A stretch of 64,000 bases of DNA from UBA1738 sp045538755 (GTDB lineage: Bacteria > Bacillota > Clostridia > UBA1381). Position numbers and translations under genes: made by a program. Where the stretch lies: assembly GCA_045538755.1 (NCBI GenBank), contig JAZQEC010000002.1, forward strand, positions 1 to 64,000, read 5' to 3'. Under the pieces are notes generated by a model. It worked only from the letters and a program-made list of their open reading frames with translations, had not been told where the DNA came from and ran no database searches. Shown piece by piece: positions 26,180 to 34,827 of this stretch. Every line of letters starts with the position of its first letter. Positions within the stretch are counted from its first letter, which is position 1.

Positions 26180-27823
26180 TTACGCCTCTTTTTTGTCAAG
26201 AACAGCTTTTAGAACAAGGAGTGTACCAATCATAAGTATGATTGAAACAGGAAGTACAATCCATGCATTTGTGCAGAAGCCTGCGATAATGTAAGATACG
26301 AAGGATACTGCTGCTACTGTAATTGCATACGGAAGCTGTGTGGAAACGTGGTTGATGTGGTCACACTGTGCACCTGCAGATGCCATAATTGTTGTGTCGG
26401 AAATAGGTGAGCAGTGGTCGCCGCAAACTGCGCCTGCCATACAAGCAGAAATTGCAACGATTGTGATAGCGCCCTTGTCAAAGCCGAATACCATAATAAC
26501 AATAGGGATAAGAATACCGAATGTTCCCCATGAAGTACCTGTTGCAAATGACATACCAACGGCAATTAAGAAGATAATAGCCGGCAGGAAGTTCATAAAT
26601 GAACCTGCTGATGATTTAACGATGCCTTCAATAAATGCAGGAGCGCCAAGGCTGTCGGTCATAGTTTTAAGTGTCCATGCACAAACTAAAATCATAATTG
26701 CAGGAACCATTGCCTTAAAGCCGTCAGGGATTGACGCCATACATTCCTTAAATGAAAGAACACGTCTTGCCATAAAGAATATGATTGATAAAATCATTGT
26801 GATGAATGAGCCATAGAACAGTCCCACAGATGCATCAGAGTTTGAGAAGGCTGTAATGAAGTTTTTATAGCCTTCCTCGCCTTGTGTAAAGAAGCCGCCT
26901 GAATAAATCATTCCTAGAACACAGGCAATGATAAGGATAACTACCGGCAGGATAAGGTCAATAACCTTGCCCTTAGGATTAACGTTTCCTTCCTGTACGT
27001 CCTGAAAAACTTCCTTTGCAGTTGTGAAAAGGTCACCGTTTTTAGCATTTTCTTCATGCTTCTTCATTGGGCCGTAGTCAAATTTCAAAAGTGCTATTGT
27101 AATCATCATAACAATAGTTAAAATTGCATAGAAGTTATAAGGAATTGCGCTGATGAAAAGCTGGATTCCGTTCATTCCTGAATCCTGTGCAAATCCTGCT
27201 ACTGCTGCTGCCCATGATGAAATCGGAGCGATAATACAAATCGGAGCTGCTGTTGCATCAATTAAATATGAAAGCTTTGCACGTGAAATATTGTTTTTGT
27301 CTGTAACAGGACGCATAACGCTTCCAACGGTTAAGCAGTTAAAATAGTCGTCAATGAAAATAAGTACACCAAGAACGATTGTGCAAAGCTGTGCACCGAT
27401 TCTTGATTTAATTTTTGTTGACGCCCAGCGTCCAAATGCGGCAGAACCGCCAGCTTTGTTCATCATTGAAACCAATGCGCCCAAGATGATTAGGAACAAG
27501 AGAATACCTACATTGTAGGAATCGGACACACTCGCAATAAAGCCGTCTGATAAAACGTGAGTCATTGTAAGCTCAAGATTAAAGCCTGCATATAAAAGTC
27601 CGCCGACTAAAATTCCTGCAAACAGTGAGGAGTAAACCTCTTTTGTGATAAGTGCCAGACCGATTGCGATAATCGGAGGCAGAAGTGACCATGCTGTTTC
27701 AGCAAACTTGCTGACATATTCAGTCTCGCCTTCTGCGAAAGCTGTTATAGACAGCACTACCATAAATACGAGAGTCAGTATAAAGGAAACTGACAGTCTC
27801 TTTTTTGTCTTTGAGTTAAACAT
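26180..27823 (-). CDS. NhaC-family Na+/H+ antiporter
   Basis: 547-residue integral membrane protein with about 12 hydrophobic segments. It shows the NhaC-family sequences LIFIDDYFNCLTVGSVMRPVTD, AAPICIIAPISSWAA, SFATGTSWGTFGILIPI and the late GAVCGDHCSPISDTTI segment with conserved charged and polar residues. It exchanges cations across the membrane; related members exchange malate/lactate or tyrosine/tyramine, so the substrate is probable rather than certain. Single gene with a terminator on each side. Given the sodium-type V-ATPase in this window, a role in sodium cycling is reasonable. Confidence 0.88.
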   Translation of the reverse strand: MFNSKTKKRLSVSFILTLVFMVVLSITAFAEGETEYVSKFAETAWSLLPPIIAIGLALITKEVYSSLFAGILVGGLLYAGFNLELTMTHVLSDGFIASVSDSYNVGILLFLIILGALVSMMNKAGGSAAFGRWASTKIKSRIGAQLCTIVLGVLIFIDDYFNCLTVGSVMRPVTDKNNISRAKLSYLIDATAAPICIIAPISSWAAAVAGFAQDSGMNGIQLFISAIPYNFYAILTIVMMITIALLKFDYGPMKKHEENAKNGDLFTTAKEVFQDVQEGNVNPKGKVIDLILPVVILIIACVLGMIYSGGFFTQGEEGYKNFITAFSNSDASVGLFYGSFITMILSIIFFMARRVLSFKECMASIPDGFKAMVPAIMILVCAWTLKTMTDSLGAPAFIEGIVKSSAGSFMNFLPAIIFLIAVGMSFATGTSWGTFGILIPIVIMVFGFDKGAITIVAISACMAGAVCGDHCSPISDTTIMASAGAQCDHINHVSTQLPYAITVAAVSFVSYIIAGFCTNAWIVLPVSIILMIGTLLVLKAVLDKKEA

Positions 27824-27876
27824 TGTTATCCCCCTTTAAACTTTTAATAGATAGCAACAGTTTATCATAATACGAC

Positions 27877-27906
27877 AAAAAATGCAAGCAAAAGCTTGCA
27901 TTTTTT
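27877..27906 (-). terminator. terminator of tspO
   Basis: AAAATGCAAGC/GCTTGCATTTT hairpin flanked by T-runs, 40 bases after the tspO stop. Confidence 0.85.
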
Positions 27907-27941
27907 AGAGTTTATGCATATTTTTGTATAAAATTGCAGAA

Positions 27942-28400
27942 TTAATACCTGCTAAGTAGCCATATTGCAAAATTTAAATATGCGGCGAATGTCACCCATA
28001 ATAGATATGGAATCTGCAAAAGTGCTGCTGTTTTGTTTATGGAGTAAAATTCCGCTATCATTGCAATAATCAGTACCCATAAAAGAAGAATCCATATAAA
28101 AGCAAAAAGGAATGCCTGCATATTAAAGAAAATAATTGGCCAGACAAAGTTTACAAACAGCTGCAGATAGTAAATAAAAGGAACTCTGCCGACGGTTTTA
28201 TAGACCATTCCTGCACTTATTCCCATAAGTGTGTATAAAATACTCCACACAATAGGGAATAAAATAGGCGGCGGCGCAAGCGGTGGCTTTATGGCCTCGT
28301 CGTAAACCGACATACTGCCTCGGGTTAAAATTGCGGCAAGTCCGCCGACTAAAAGTGCAATAAGAATCTGAACTATATACGGTTTATATTTTTTCAGCAT
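27942..28400 (-). CDS. tspO: TspO/MBR-family tryptophan-rich sensory protein
   Basis: 152-residue five-helix membrane protein. Family landmarks are KPPLAPPPILFPIVWSILY, LMGISAG, the N-F-V-W-P-I-I-F-F helix and P-Y-L-L-W-V-T-F-A-A-Y-L-N near the end. Homologues bind porphyrins and have been tied to tetrapyrrole transport or degradation; the role in anaerobic Firmicutes is unclear. GAGGTGATATAA precedes the ATG. Confidence 0.92.
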   Translation of the reverse strand: MLKKYKPYIVQILIALLVGGLAAILTRGSMSVYDEAIKPPLAPPPILFPIVWSILYTLMGISAGMVYKTVGRVPFIYYLQLFVNFVWPIIFFNMQAFLFAFIWILLLWVLIIAMIAEFYSINKTAALLQIPYLLWVTFAAYLNFAIWLLSRY

Positions 28401-28541
28401 TTATATCACCTCACAGCATAGTATATGCGATAGGACGTGATAAATATTCGGCCAAAAATCCAAATAGTACAAAAAAATATATATCTTGTGGTAGAAAAAA
28501 CAAAAAACTTAAAAAAACTACAATATTTATTGAAAAAAGGG

Positions 28542-28570
28542 TTGCATTTTGTATATATGTATGCTATAAT
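28542..28570 (+). promoter_or_regulatory. promoter of a candidate small RNA
   Basis: TTGCAT (28542-28547), 17-bp spacer, TATAAT (28565-28570), with no convincing coding sequence downstream before a terminator. Confidence 0.7.
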
Positions 28571-28576
28571 AAAAAT

Positions 28577-28652
28577 CGTAGAAGGAAATTACTTTCTACC
28601 CTTTTATCCTATACATATCAAGCCTAAAAGCATCGTGTCCCCGATGCTTTTT
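28577..28652 (+). ncRNA. candidate small RNA with CCC-rich unpaired segment
   Basis: A consensus promoter ends at 28570, so the transcript should begin near 28577. It holds a 5' hairpin (GTAGAA...TTCTAC, 28578-28599), an unstructured stretch with TACCCTTTTATC (28597-28608), and a 10-bp terminator stem (626-635 and 642-651 of this kilobase) with a T-run. No reading frame with a ribosome binding site fits. The CCCUUU segment could pair with AAAGGG-type ribosome binding sites, the way C-rich Firmicute sRNAs work; that is inference. It lies between tspO and greA. Confidence 0.6.
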
Positions 28653-28702
28653 CGTTTTGCTTTTAAAGTGCATTAAAATCAGTGTTTTTAATACATAAAT
28701 AC

Positions 28703-28731
28703 AAAAAACTGCCCGTTTTGCGAGCAGTTTT
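28703..28731 (-). terminator. terminator of greA
   Basis: AAAACTGC/GCAGTTTT hairpin with a T-run on the minus strand, just after the greA stop. Confidence 0.85.
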
Positions 28732-28738
28732 AAGTTTA

Positions 28739-29251
28739 TTATTCATATTTAAAAATGTTCTTAATCACAAAATCAATGCTTGCAACAGGAGTTTCAACCG
28801 TAACAGTTTCGCCGACTTTATGTCCTAAAAGAGCTTTTCCCACAGGTGAGTTTGCTGAAAGAAGTACCTCATCGTCATCGCCTGAACTTAAAATTGCGTA
28901 CATTTCTATTTCGTCTGCACTTACGACTGCATAGGTTTCAACTTCATCTTCGCCGACTTCCTGAATTTCTATGGTATTTCCGATACAAACCGTATCAGCC
29001 TCAATTTCATCGTCAGCAAGTGTTCTTGTATATTTAAGCATATTCATAAGCTGATTGATTTTTGATTCTACCTCTGCCTGTTCATTTTTTGCTTCGTCAT
29101 ATTCCGCATTCTCGGAAAGGTCGCCGAAGCCTCTTGCAGTTTTAATCTTTTCTGTAATTTCACTTCTTTTTTCTGTTTTTAAGTAATCCAAACCGGACTT
29201 TAGAGCAGCCATACCGATTGTTGTCAAAATAATTTCTTTGGTTTCTGCCAT
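28739..29251 (-). CDS. greA: transcription elongation factor GreA
   Basis: 170-residue GreA, which rescues backtracked RNA polymerase by stimulating transcript cleavage. The N-terminal coiled coil carries the tip sequence ARGFGDLSENAEYDEAK with the acidic D-x-x-E residues, and the C-terminal FKBP-like domain includes SPVGKALLGHKVGE. It is slightly longer than E. coli GreA through an acidic insert (SSGDDDE). It has a consensus promoter and its own terminator. Confidence 0.95.
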   Translation of the reverse strand: MAETKEIILTTIGMAALKSGLDYLKTEKRSEITEKIKTARGFGDLSENAEYDEAKNEQAEVESKINQLMNMLKYTRTLADDEIEADTVCIGNTIEIQEVGEDEVETYAVVSADEIEMYAILSSGDDDEVLLSANSPVGKALLGHKVGETVTVETPVASIDFVIKNIFKYE

Positions 29252-29307
29252 TTTAAAAAAACTTCCTTTCTATATAAAAGTAATTATGTCAAATTACGTT
29301 CCAATAT

Positions 29308-29336
29308 ATTATAATCAAATTAAAGCTAAATGTCAA
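29308..29336 (-). promoter_or_regulatory. promoter of greA
   Basis: On the minus strand TTGACA, 17-bp spacer, TATAAT, about 55 bases before the start. Confidence 0.8.
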
Positions 29337-29418
29337 TCTTTTTATAAACTTACTAAATAATTCTATGCAAATGTGAGAATAATTATAACAAATATATAAC
29401 ATTAAAACCGGTGATAAT

Positions 29419-30330
29419 ATGGACTATAAAAAGATTTTTACTGACTTTGAAAAACGCTACGGCGTAAAATGTGAAGAGGCATATTTTTTAGGAAAACCGA
29501 TAACTTTTTTCTCTCGTGCAGGGCTTACGGTAGGCACGGCGGTGTCAGTTGGCGGATGCCTTGCACTTTCAAGACGTGACGATGACAGAATCATTATGCA
29601 GTTTTCTGAAAGTGACAAATTTTTGAGTTGCAATAAGTTTGATTTTAAATACAATAAGGATAAAAAAATCATAAAGCTTCTTTGTGATGTGGAAAAATAC
29701 GGAGTGAAGGTAGGCGGTGTTAGAATATTAGCACATTATAACACAGCGCTTTCACACCCTTTTGAGTCTATGCTTTTTTCTGCACTTGGCGGATTTTGCG
29801 AAAGTGTACCAAAACCGCAGGAACTGATAAAGTATTTTGATGATTTTGAAAATAATATGATTGCACTTTCTTCAAAAAAGGACAGCGTTTCTGTTTTTGA
29901 CGGACAGCGAGTTAGGTATCTGCCTTTTCCGGACTCAGATGTGAAGATAGTGTTTGCCAATATCGGCGAAAAAATTTCGATAACCAAAACTCCGCAAGAT
30001 GGAGCTGTAAAAGACGGCATAGATGCACTGCGCAGTAAGGACTGGGAAAAGTTCGGGAAGATACTTGACAGAGAAACTAAGTGGATTCTTGAAAAAAATA
30101 AATTAAAGGCTGTAAAAAACCTTTTTGATACCGCTGTACGTATTGGCGATGCTTACGGAAGCGGGATTTTAGAAGACGGCGGGATTTTTTCGGTAGTAAA
30201 AAACAGCCGTGTTGATACCTTTATGCATAGCCTTGGACTTGAGTATGAAAAACACTTCGGTGCACGCCCTGATTTTTACGTCACCAAAGCAGAAGACAGC
30301 GGAATAAAGGTATTGGGAAATGATGAGTAA
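29419..30330 (+). CDS. galactokinase-like protein lacking the catalytic motifs
   Basis: 303 residues that align in outline with galactokinase (GHMP kinase fold): the region after the substrate loop (AVSVGGCLALSRRDDDRI) resembles the GalK strand that follows motif 1, and the C-terminal E-Y-E-K-H-F-G-A-R-P-D-F-Y-V-T-K-A-E-D-S segment matches the GalK end. The sugar-binding GRVNLIGEHTDY motif is absent, the P-x-x-x-G-L-S-S-S-A ATP loop is replaced by HPFESMLFSALGG, and the GAGFGG motif reads GILEDGG. I infer a non-catalytic or repurposed relative. The frame is intact, so it is not simply a decaying pseudogene. The match is from memory of the family, so moderate confidence. Confidence 0.6.
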   Translation: MDYKKIFTDFEKRYGVKCEEAYFLGKPITFFSRAGLTVGTAVSVGGCLALSRRDDDRIIMQFSESDKFLSCNKFDFKYNKDKKIIKLLCDVEKYGVKVGGVRILAHYNTALSHPFESMLFSALGGFCESVPKPQELIKYFDDFENNMIALSSKKDSVSVFDGQRVRYLPFPDSDVKIVFANIGEKISITKTPQDGAVKDGIDALRSKDWEKFGKILDRETKWILEKNKLKAVKNLFDTAVRIGDAYGSGILEDGGIFSVVKNSRVDTFMHSLGLEYEKHFGARPDFYVTKAEDSGIKVLGNDE

Positions 30331-30344
30331 GGTACGTAAAAATA

Positions 30345-30375
30345 TTTTGGGGATGCATTTTTTACATCCCCTTAA
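30345..30375. terminator. shared terminator between the two degenerate-enzyme genes
   Basis: GGGGATG (30349-30355) and CATCCCC (30365-30371) form a hairpin between convergent genes. Confidence 0.7.
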
Positions 30376-31889
30376 ACTATTGTCGGTCGGTACTTTAAGA
30401 ACCAAATATTAAGCTTTATTATATACGAAACAAGCTCTTGGTCGGTCAAATTTCCGCACGATAAATCAAATCCACACTCGCATAGACGCAAAAGAGCAGA
30501 TTTATTGAAGAAGGATAGAATAGGCGCTGAGTCGTCTGCGATAATTTCAAGTAAAATTCGTTTTAGTTTGGCAGAAAGGTTCGGTACGGACGAAGGCGAT
30601 GGATTGATTTTCCCGAAATTATCACAAATTGTGTCATAAAAAAGCTCGTTGTGAGGTTTAGCTGAGTTTATAAGAAAGTCATATACATTTGGGCATAAAA
30701 ACGGTGATTTTAAGGTTAGTTCGTTGCTTTTTGCAAGTAAATAAGCACTGTTTAGTAAGGCAACCTCCTTCGGCAAAAGCTTAACAAGGCTACCTAAGAC
30801 AGCAGGGTGAAACGCATTGTTTTTTTCTAAAATATGCTGATTGGTACATTTATTTGAAAATATGTCAGGCAGAGAGGTAAATACTGTGCCTGATGCTTTT
30901 GGGATGTGCCGAAAAGCGAGCTCTAAAAGAAAATCAGACTCAGATAGAGTAGGTAGCCCTGAAACACAAACGCAATTTTCCAGTGCTGAAAAAAGCAGGT
31001 TTTCATCAAGGACAATGTATGAATGTTCAGCAGAATATTTTTTGAAAATATCCGACATTGAAAAAGAGTAAACTGTGGTTCGCAGGTGGTTTTTAAGACT
31101 GTTTTTTGCTACCACGGAGAACAAAAGGTCATCTTTTAGAGTTCCAAGATGTATAACGCTCGGAGCTTTGTCTGATGATTCCGAAATACTGTCCGATAAC
31201 AGCGAAAACAGGTCGCAAGATATGTTTTCCGTCTTTTTAGGCGCGTACTTTTTCAGGACAAAATCACCGTCTTTTATTTTCAAGATATGCGCAGGCGGAA
31301 GCATACTTATATTTTCAAAAACGTTCTTTTGGCAGGCTCTTGAAAAAGAGAAAAGCTGCGAAAGCCCGCTAACCGAAATTTTAGGCACTATATCAGGATG
31401 TGCAAAGATGCCCCGTATCTGTGATGCGAAAATATACAGGCTTTCGTGCCGTGTATAAAAAAGCGGAATTGATGCCAAAGCATCACTGGCTGCAAAAAAT
31501 TGCCGTCGCATTGTATCATATATAATGAAAGAAAAATTACCCTCAAGCTTTTCGGGTGCTTTTTCTCCGAAATGTATGTACGCATTAAGTGCCAGCTCTG
31601 CGTCGTTTTCTGCTGAAAAACAGTAGCCCAGTGATTTTAGCTCCTGTTTTAAGGAGTCAGAATTTAAAAGCTCGCCGTCAAATGCGATGATAAATTGATA
31701 TCCTTCGCAAATTTTGCTTATCACATTTTCTGCGCTCTTGCAAGCGATTGCTGTATGTTCGCAAAATATGCCGCCCCTCTTTAAAGGCGGTGCCTGTGCG
31801 TCATTTATCTGCTTTAAAAGAAGTTTATAATAGGGAATGTTTTTTGTGAAGTTTTCTTTAAAGTTTACAGCGCAGGAAATTGCACTCAT
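30372..31889 (-). CDS. asparagine synthetase-like protein lacking the active-site motifs
   Basis: 505 residues with the overall AsnB plan: an N-terminal Ntn glutaminase-like domain (about 1-190), with F-D-G-E-L-L-N-S-D-S-L-K-Q-E-L-K-S-L-G-Y-C-F, D-A-E-L-A-L-N-A-Y and L-P-P-A-H, then a synthetase-like domain (about 200-505). The nucleophile Cys2 of MCGI is replaced: the protein starts MSAISC. The NGE of the glutamine site is DGE, and the ATP-pyrophosphatase SGGxDS loop is replaced by HLGTLKDD. So neither half should catalyse its usual reaction. The ATG at 31889 matches the family start and lies nine bases from GGAG; an ATG 15 bases upstream lacks such spacing. The frame is intact. Confidence 0.7.
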   Translation of the reverse strand: MSAISCAVNFKENFTKNIPYYKLLLKQINDAQAPPLKRGGIFCEHTAIACKSAENVISKICEGYQFIIAFDGELLNSDSLKQELKSLGYCFSAENDAELALNAYIHFGEKAPEKLEGNFSFIIYDTMRRQFFAASDALASIPLFYTRHESLYIFASQIRGIFAHPDIVPKISVSGLSQLFSFSRACQKNVFENISMLPPAHILKIKDGDFVLKKYAPKKTENISCDLFSLLSDSISESSDKAPSVIHLGTLKDDLLFSVVAKNSLKNHLRTTVYSFSMSDIFKKYSAEHSYIVLDENLLFSALENCVCVSGLPTLSESDFLLELAFRHIPKASGTVFTSLPDIFSNKCTNQHILEKNNAFHPAVLGSLVKLLPKEVALLNSAYLLAKSNELTLKSPFLCPNVYDFLINSAKPHNELFYDTICDNFGKINPSPSSVPNLSAKLKRILLEIIADDSAPILSFFNKSALLRLCECGFDLSCGNLTDQELVSYIIKLNIWFLKYRPTIV

Positions 31890-32081
31890 AATTAAAGTCT
31901 CCATTCTGCCGCATTTGCGGTTAATAAAATTAATGGGAAACGGATTTTCCCTTCATATTAATTATATGATGAGAAGAAAAGCGATGTGCAGGATTACAGG
32001 AGATTCTTTGTAAAATAAAACAAGCAATATACATAATTTATAAATTTTTTTGAGAAGATAAATAAAAAAAGGTGAGATAAT

Positions 32082-32393
32082 ATGTCAAAAGAAGCAATGG
32101 AAAGAATTTTAAGAGCAGAAGAAGACGCAAGAGCTTTGATATTAAAGGCAGAAAAGGATGCAGAAAAAAATTTTAGGGAAGCAGAGGATAAAATTTCGGC
32201 AGAACGTGCTGCTTTTTATGAGAAATTAAAAGCGGAAAGAAACGAAAAAATGCGGCGTGTTGATTTGCAGATGCGTATAAGCTTGGAAGAAGCTCAAAAA
32301 GAAGCAGAACAGGCATACAGTGAAACAAAAAAAGTGTATTATAGACGTCTTGATGAGGCAATAGAGGCAGCCATAAACACAGTTTTAAAGTGA
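32082..32393 (+). CDS. V-type ATPase peripheral stalk subunit G/H-like
   Basis: 103 residues, almost entirely charged coiled coil (E-A-x-A-R-x-L-I-x-K-A-E-K-D-A-E heptads). It opens the V-ATPase operon, as the H (NtpF) subunit does in other bacteria, and would pair with subunit E as peripheral stalk. AAAGGTGAGATAAT precedes the ATG. Low complexity makes the assignment rest mostly on position. Confidence 0.8.
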   Translation: MSKEAMERILRAEEDARALILKAEKDAEKNFREAEDKISAERAAFYEKLKAERNEKMRRVDLQMRISLEEAQKEAEQAYSETKKVYYRRLDEAIEAAINTVLK

Positions 32394-32403
32394 GGTGACG
32401 GCA

Positions 32404-34338
32404 TTGGCGATAATAAAAACCTGCAAAGTATGCATATATGTGGTAAGCAGTCAATTTAACTCAGTTATGGAGTTTTTGCATAAAAAAGGGATAATGGAGA
32501 TAACGGGAAGTTCGGGCGGTATTCCTGAAACGCTGATAAAAAATATTGAAAACGAACTAAAAAAAACCAATACAGCCCTTAAAGTACTTCAAGATTATAT
32601 ACCTCATAAAAAGCGTATTTTCAAACGAAAAAGAGCGGCCCTTACTGACTATGCAATGGATAAAAAACAGACAGATGCAGCTGTAAAGGCAGTTTCAAAG
32701 ATACAAAAGTTGTCGCAGAAACTTGAAAAAAATAATGAAAAGCTTGCTAAAATACGAGAAATGCAGAAAGAACTTGAGAGTTTTAAGGATTTTGACGTAC
32801 CGATTTGCAGCACAGAATCAGAATACACCCAAACCGTAGTTGGTGAGATTCAAGTAAAAAAATTAGAAGAACTCAGCGCAGAACTTGAAAAAAACGATAT
32901 CAGAATTTATATAAATGTAGTAAAGCATACTAAGCAGAAAAGCCTTATCTGGTGTGTGTATCTGAAGGAAGAAAAGGAAAAAGTTCTTGATTTTTTAAAG
33001 ATATATGGCTTTTTGGCAAAGGAAATAAAAACAGGCCGCAGATTGCCCAAGGATGAAGCTTGTATACTTTCCGAAAAGGAAAAGAATATTCTTGCCGAGA
33101 ATGAGCAGGTAGGCAAGCAGCTTGCCGATGCTGTAAAAGCAAGGCGTATGATAGAGATGTATTATGACCGCCTGATGTTAAAGATGGAAAAATATAAGGC
33201 GGCAGCTTTGGCAGAAAATACAGAGAAAACTTTTGCCATAAACGGATATGTCTCAGAGGATGCGGCAAAAGACCTCGTTTTGGCTTTGGAAAATCAATTT
33301 ACGACATCTGTGTTATTGGAGGATACAAAGGAAGGCGAAGTGTTGCCGGTGGCCTTTAAAAACAATGAATTTGTATCGCCTGTTGAGGAGATAACGGCAA
33401 GCTATTCCATGCCGGCAGAGGATGATATTGACCCGAACCCAATAATGGCAGTTTTTTACTACTGGTTTTTTGGAATGATGTTTTCAGATGCGGGCTACGG
33501 GCTGCTGATGATGCTTGTTTGCGGAGTACTCGGATTTTCGAGGTTGATGGAAAAACACAGGCAAAGGATGCTCAAAATGTTTTTCTGGTGCGGTGTTTCG
33601 ACAACCTTGTGGGGTATTGCATACGGCAGTTTTTTCGGGGATTTAATAGGCACTGTTTCGAAAACCTTTGGCGACGGCAATACGGCTTTTACGCCTGTTT
33701 TAATTGACCCTGTAAATCAGGCGCTTGAACTGCTGATTATATCGGTAGCATTCGGGCTTGTGCATATTCTTGCTGCACTTATTATAAAGTTTTACAAACG
33801 CTGGAGAGATGGTGACAGACAAGGTGCCGTGTACGATGTCGGGCTTTGGATTGCGGTTTTAGTGGGAATTAGCATTTTTGCAATAGGAATGGGTTTGAAG
33901 ATTGATGTAATAAGATATGTCGGAATTTCGTTTGCGGTGCTTGGTGCTGTCGGCATTGTGATTACGGGCGGAAGAGAAAAGAAATCATTTATAATGCGTT
34001 TTTTTTCGGGAGTTTTGAGCCTTTATGATATAACAGGTTTTGTGGGTGATATTTTGTCTTATTCGAGACTTATGGCACTCGGGCTTGCAACAGGCGTAAT
34101 TGCGTCTGTGGTGAATGTTTTGGGAAGCCTCGGCGGAAATTCGCCGATGGGAGCTGTTATGTTTGTTCTGATTTCAATTTTCGGGCATAGCCTGAATTTT
34201 GCAATAAATATGCTGGGTGCTTATGTGCATACCAACAGACTTCAGTATGTGGAATTTTATCAAAAATTCTATGAAGGCGGCGGAAGACGATTTAAGCCCC
34301 TTAAAATGGAAACAAAGTATTTTAATTTTTTAGAATGA
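32404..34338 (+). CDS. ntpI: V-type ATPase subunit I (a-subunit)
   Basis: 644-residue membrane stator subunit that with the K ring forms the ion path. The N-terminal half is cytoplasmic coiled coil (about 1-330) and the C-terminal half has about seven to eight membrane helices, with the SYSRLMALGLATGVIA helix carrying the essential arginine, and GHSLNFAINMLGAYVHTNRLQYVEFY near the end. The start is TTG 32404, six bases after GAGGTG. It follows the stalk gene by 10 bases. Confidence 0.93.
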   Translation: MAIIKTCKVCIYVVSSQFNSVMEFLHKKGIMEITGSSGGIPETLIKNIENELKKTNTALKVLQDYIPHKKRIFKRKRAALTDYAMDKKQTDAAVKAVSKIQKLSQKLEKNNEKLAKIREMQKELESFKDFDVPICSTESEYTQTVVGEIQVKKLEELSAELEKNDIRIYINVVKHTKQKSLIWCVYLKEEKEKVLDFLKIYGFLAKEIKTGRRLPKDEACILSEKEKNILAENEQVGKQLADAVKARRMIEMYYDRLMLKMEKYKAAALAENTEKTFAINGYVSEDAAKDLVLALENQFTTSVLLEDTKEGEVLPVAFKNNEFVSPVEEITASYSMPAEDDIDPNPIMAVFYYWFFGMMFSDAGYGLLMMLVCGVLGFSRLMEKHRQRMLKMFFWCGVSTTLWGIAYGSFFGDLIGTVSKTFGDGNTAFTPVLIDPVNQALELLIISVAFGLVHILAALIIKFYKRWRDGDRQGAVYDVGLWIAVLVGISIFAIGMGLKIDVIRYVGISFAVLGAVGIVITGGREKKSFIMRFFSGVLSLYDITGFVGDILSYSRLMALGLATGVIASVVNVLGSLGGNSPMGAVMFVLISIFGHSLNFAINMLGAYVHTNRLQYVEFYQKFYEGGGRRFKPLKMETKYFNFLE

Positions 34339-34350
34339 AGAGGTATAATT

Positions 34351-34815
34351 ATGAATTTAGGAATGTTTTTTGCGATTTTCGGTGCGGCACTTGCTGTCGG
34401 ACTTGCCGGAATGGGTTCATCAAGCGGTGTAGGAGTTGCATCGGAAGCTGCGAGTGCAGTAGTTGCAAATGATCCGTCAAAGTTCGGAAAAATGCTGGTT
34501 CTTCAGTTGCTTCCCGGTACGCAGGGACTTTACGGACTTATAATTGCAATAATGGTTATGCTTAATATTGGAATTTTGGGCGGTGAGTTTGTCACAGACA
34601 CTGCCGTCGGACTTCAATATTTTGCCGCCTGTCTTCCGATTGCGCTTGGAGGATATTTTTCAGGTAGAGCACAGGGAAGAGTGTGTGCGGCAGGATGTAG
34701 CCTGACGGCAAAACGCCCTGAAGAAAGTTCTAAAGCCATTGTTTCGGCATCACTTATTGAGCTTTATGCACTTTTGGGATTTATCGTTTCATTTCTGCTG
34801 GTTATAAACATTTGA
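34351..34815 (+). CDS. ntpK: V-type ATPase subunit K, probable Na+-type rotor ring
   Basis: 154-residue four-helix proteolipid (duplicated hairpin) that forms the rotor ring. Helix 2 has LPGTQGLYG, helix 3/4 loop has the GRAQGR glutamine, and helix 4 has S-L-I-E-L-Y-A-L-L-G-F with the ion-binding glutamate. In Enterococcus hirae NtpK, the equivalent Leu, Thr, Gln, Gln and Glu coordinate Na+. The same set here suggests a sodium-translocating enzyme. The ion preference is inferred from residues. Confidence 0.92.
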   Translation: MNLGMFFAIFGAALAVGLAGMGSSSGVGVASEAASAVVANDPSKFGKMLVLQLLPGTQGLYGLIIAIMVMLNIGILGGEFVTDTAVGLQYFAACLPIALGGYFSGRAQGRVCAAGCSLTAKRPEESSKAIVSASLIELYALLGFIVSFLLVINI

Positions 34816-34827
34816 CAGGAGGTAAAT

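Noticed and set aside
28437..28676. Plus-strand 79-codon frame between tspO and greA
   Set aside because: It crosses a consensus promoter and a terminator hairpin and has no ribosome binding site.
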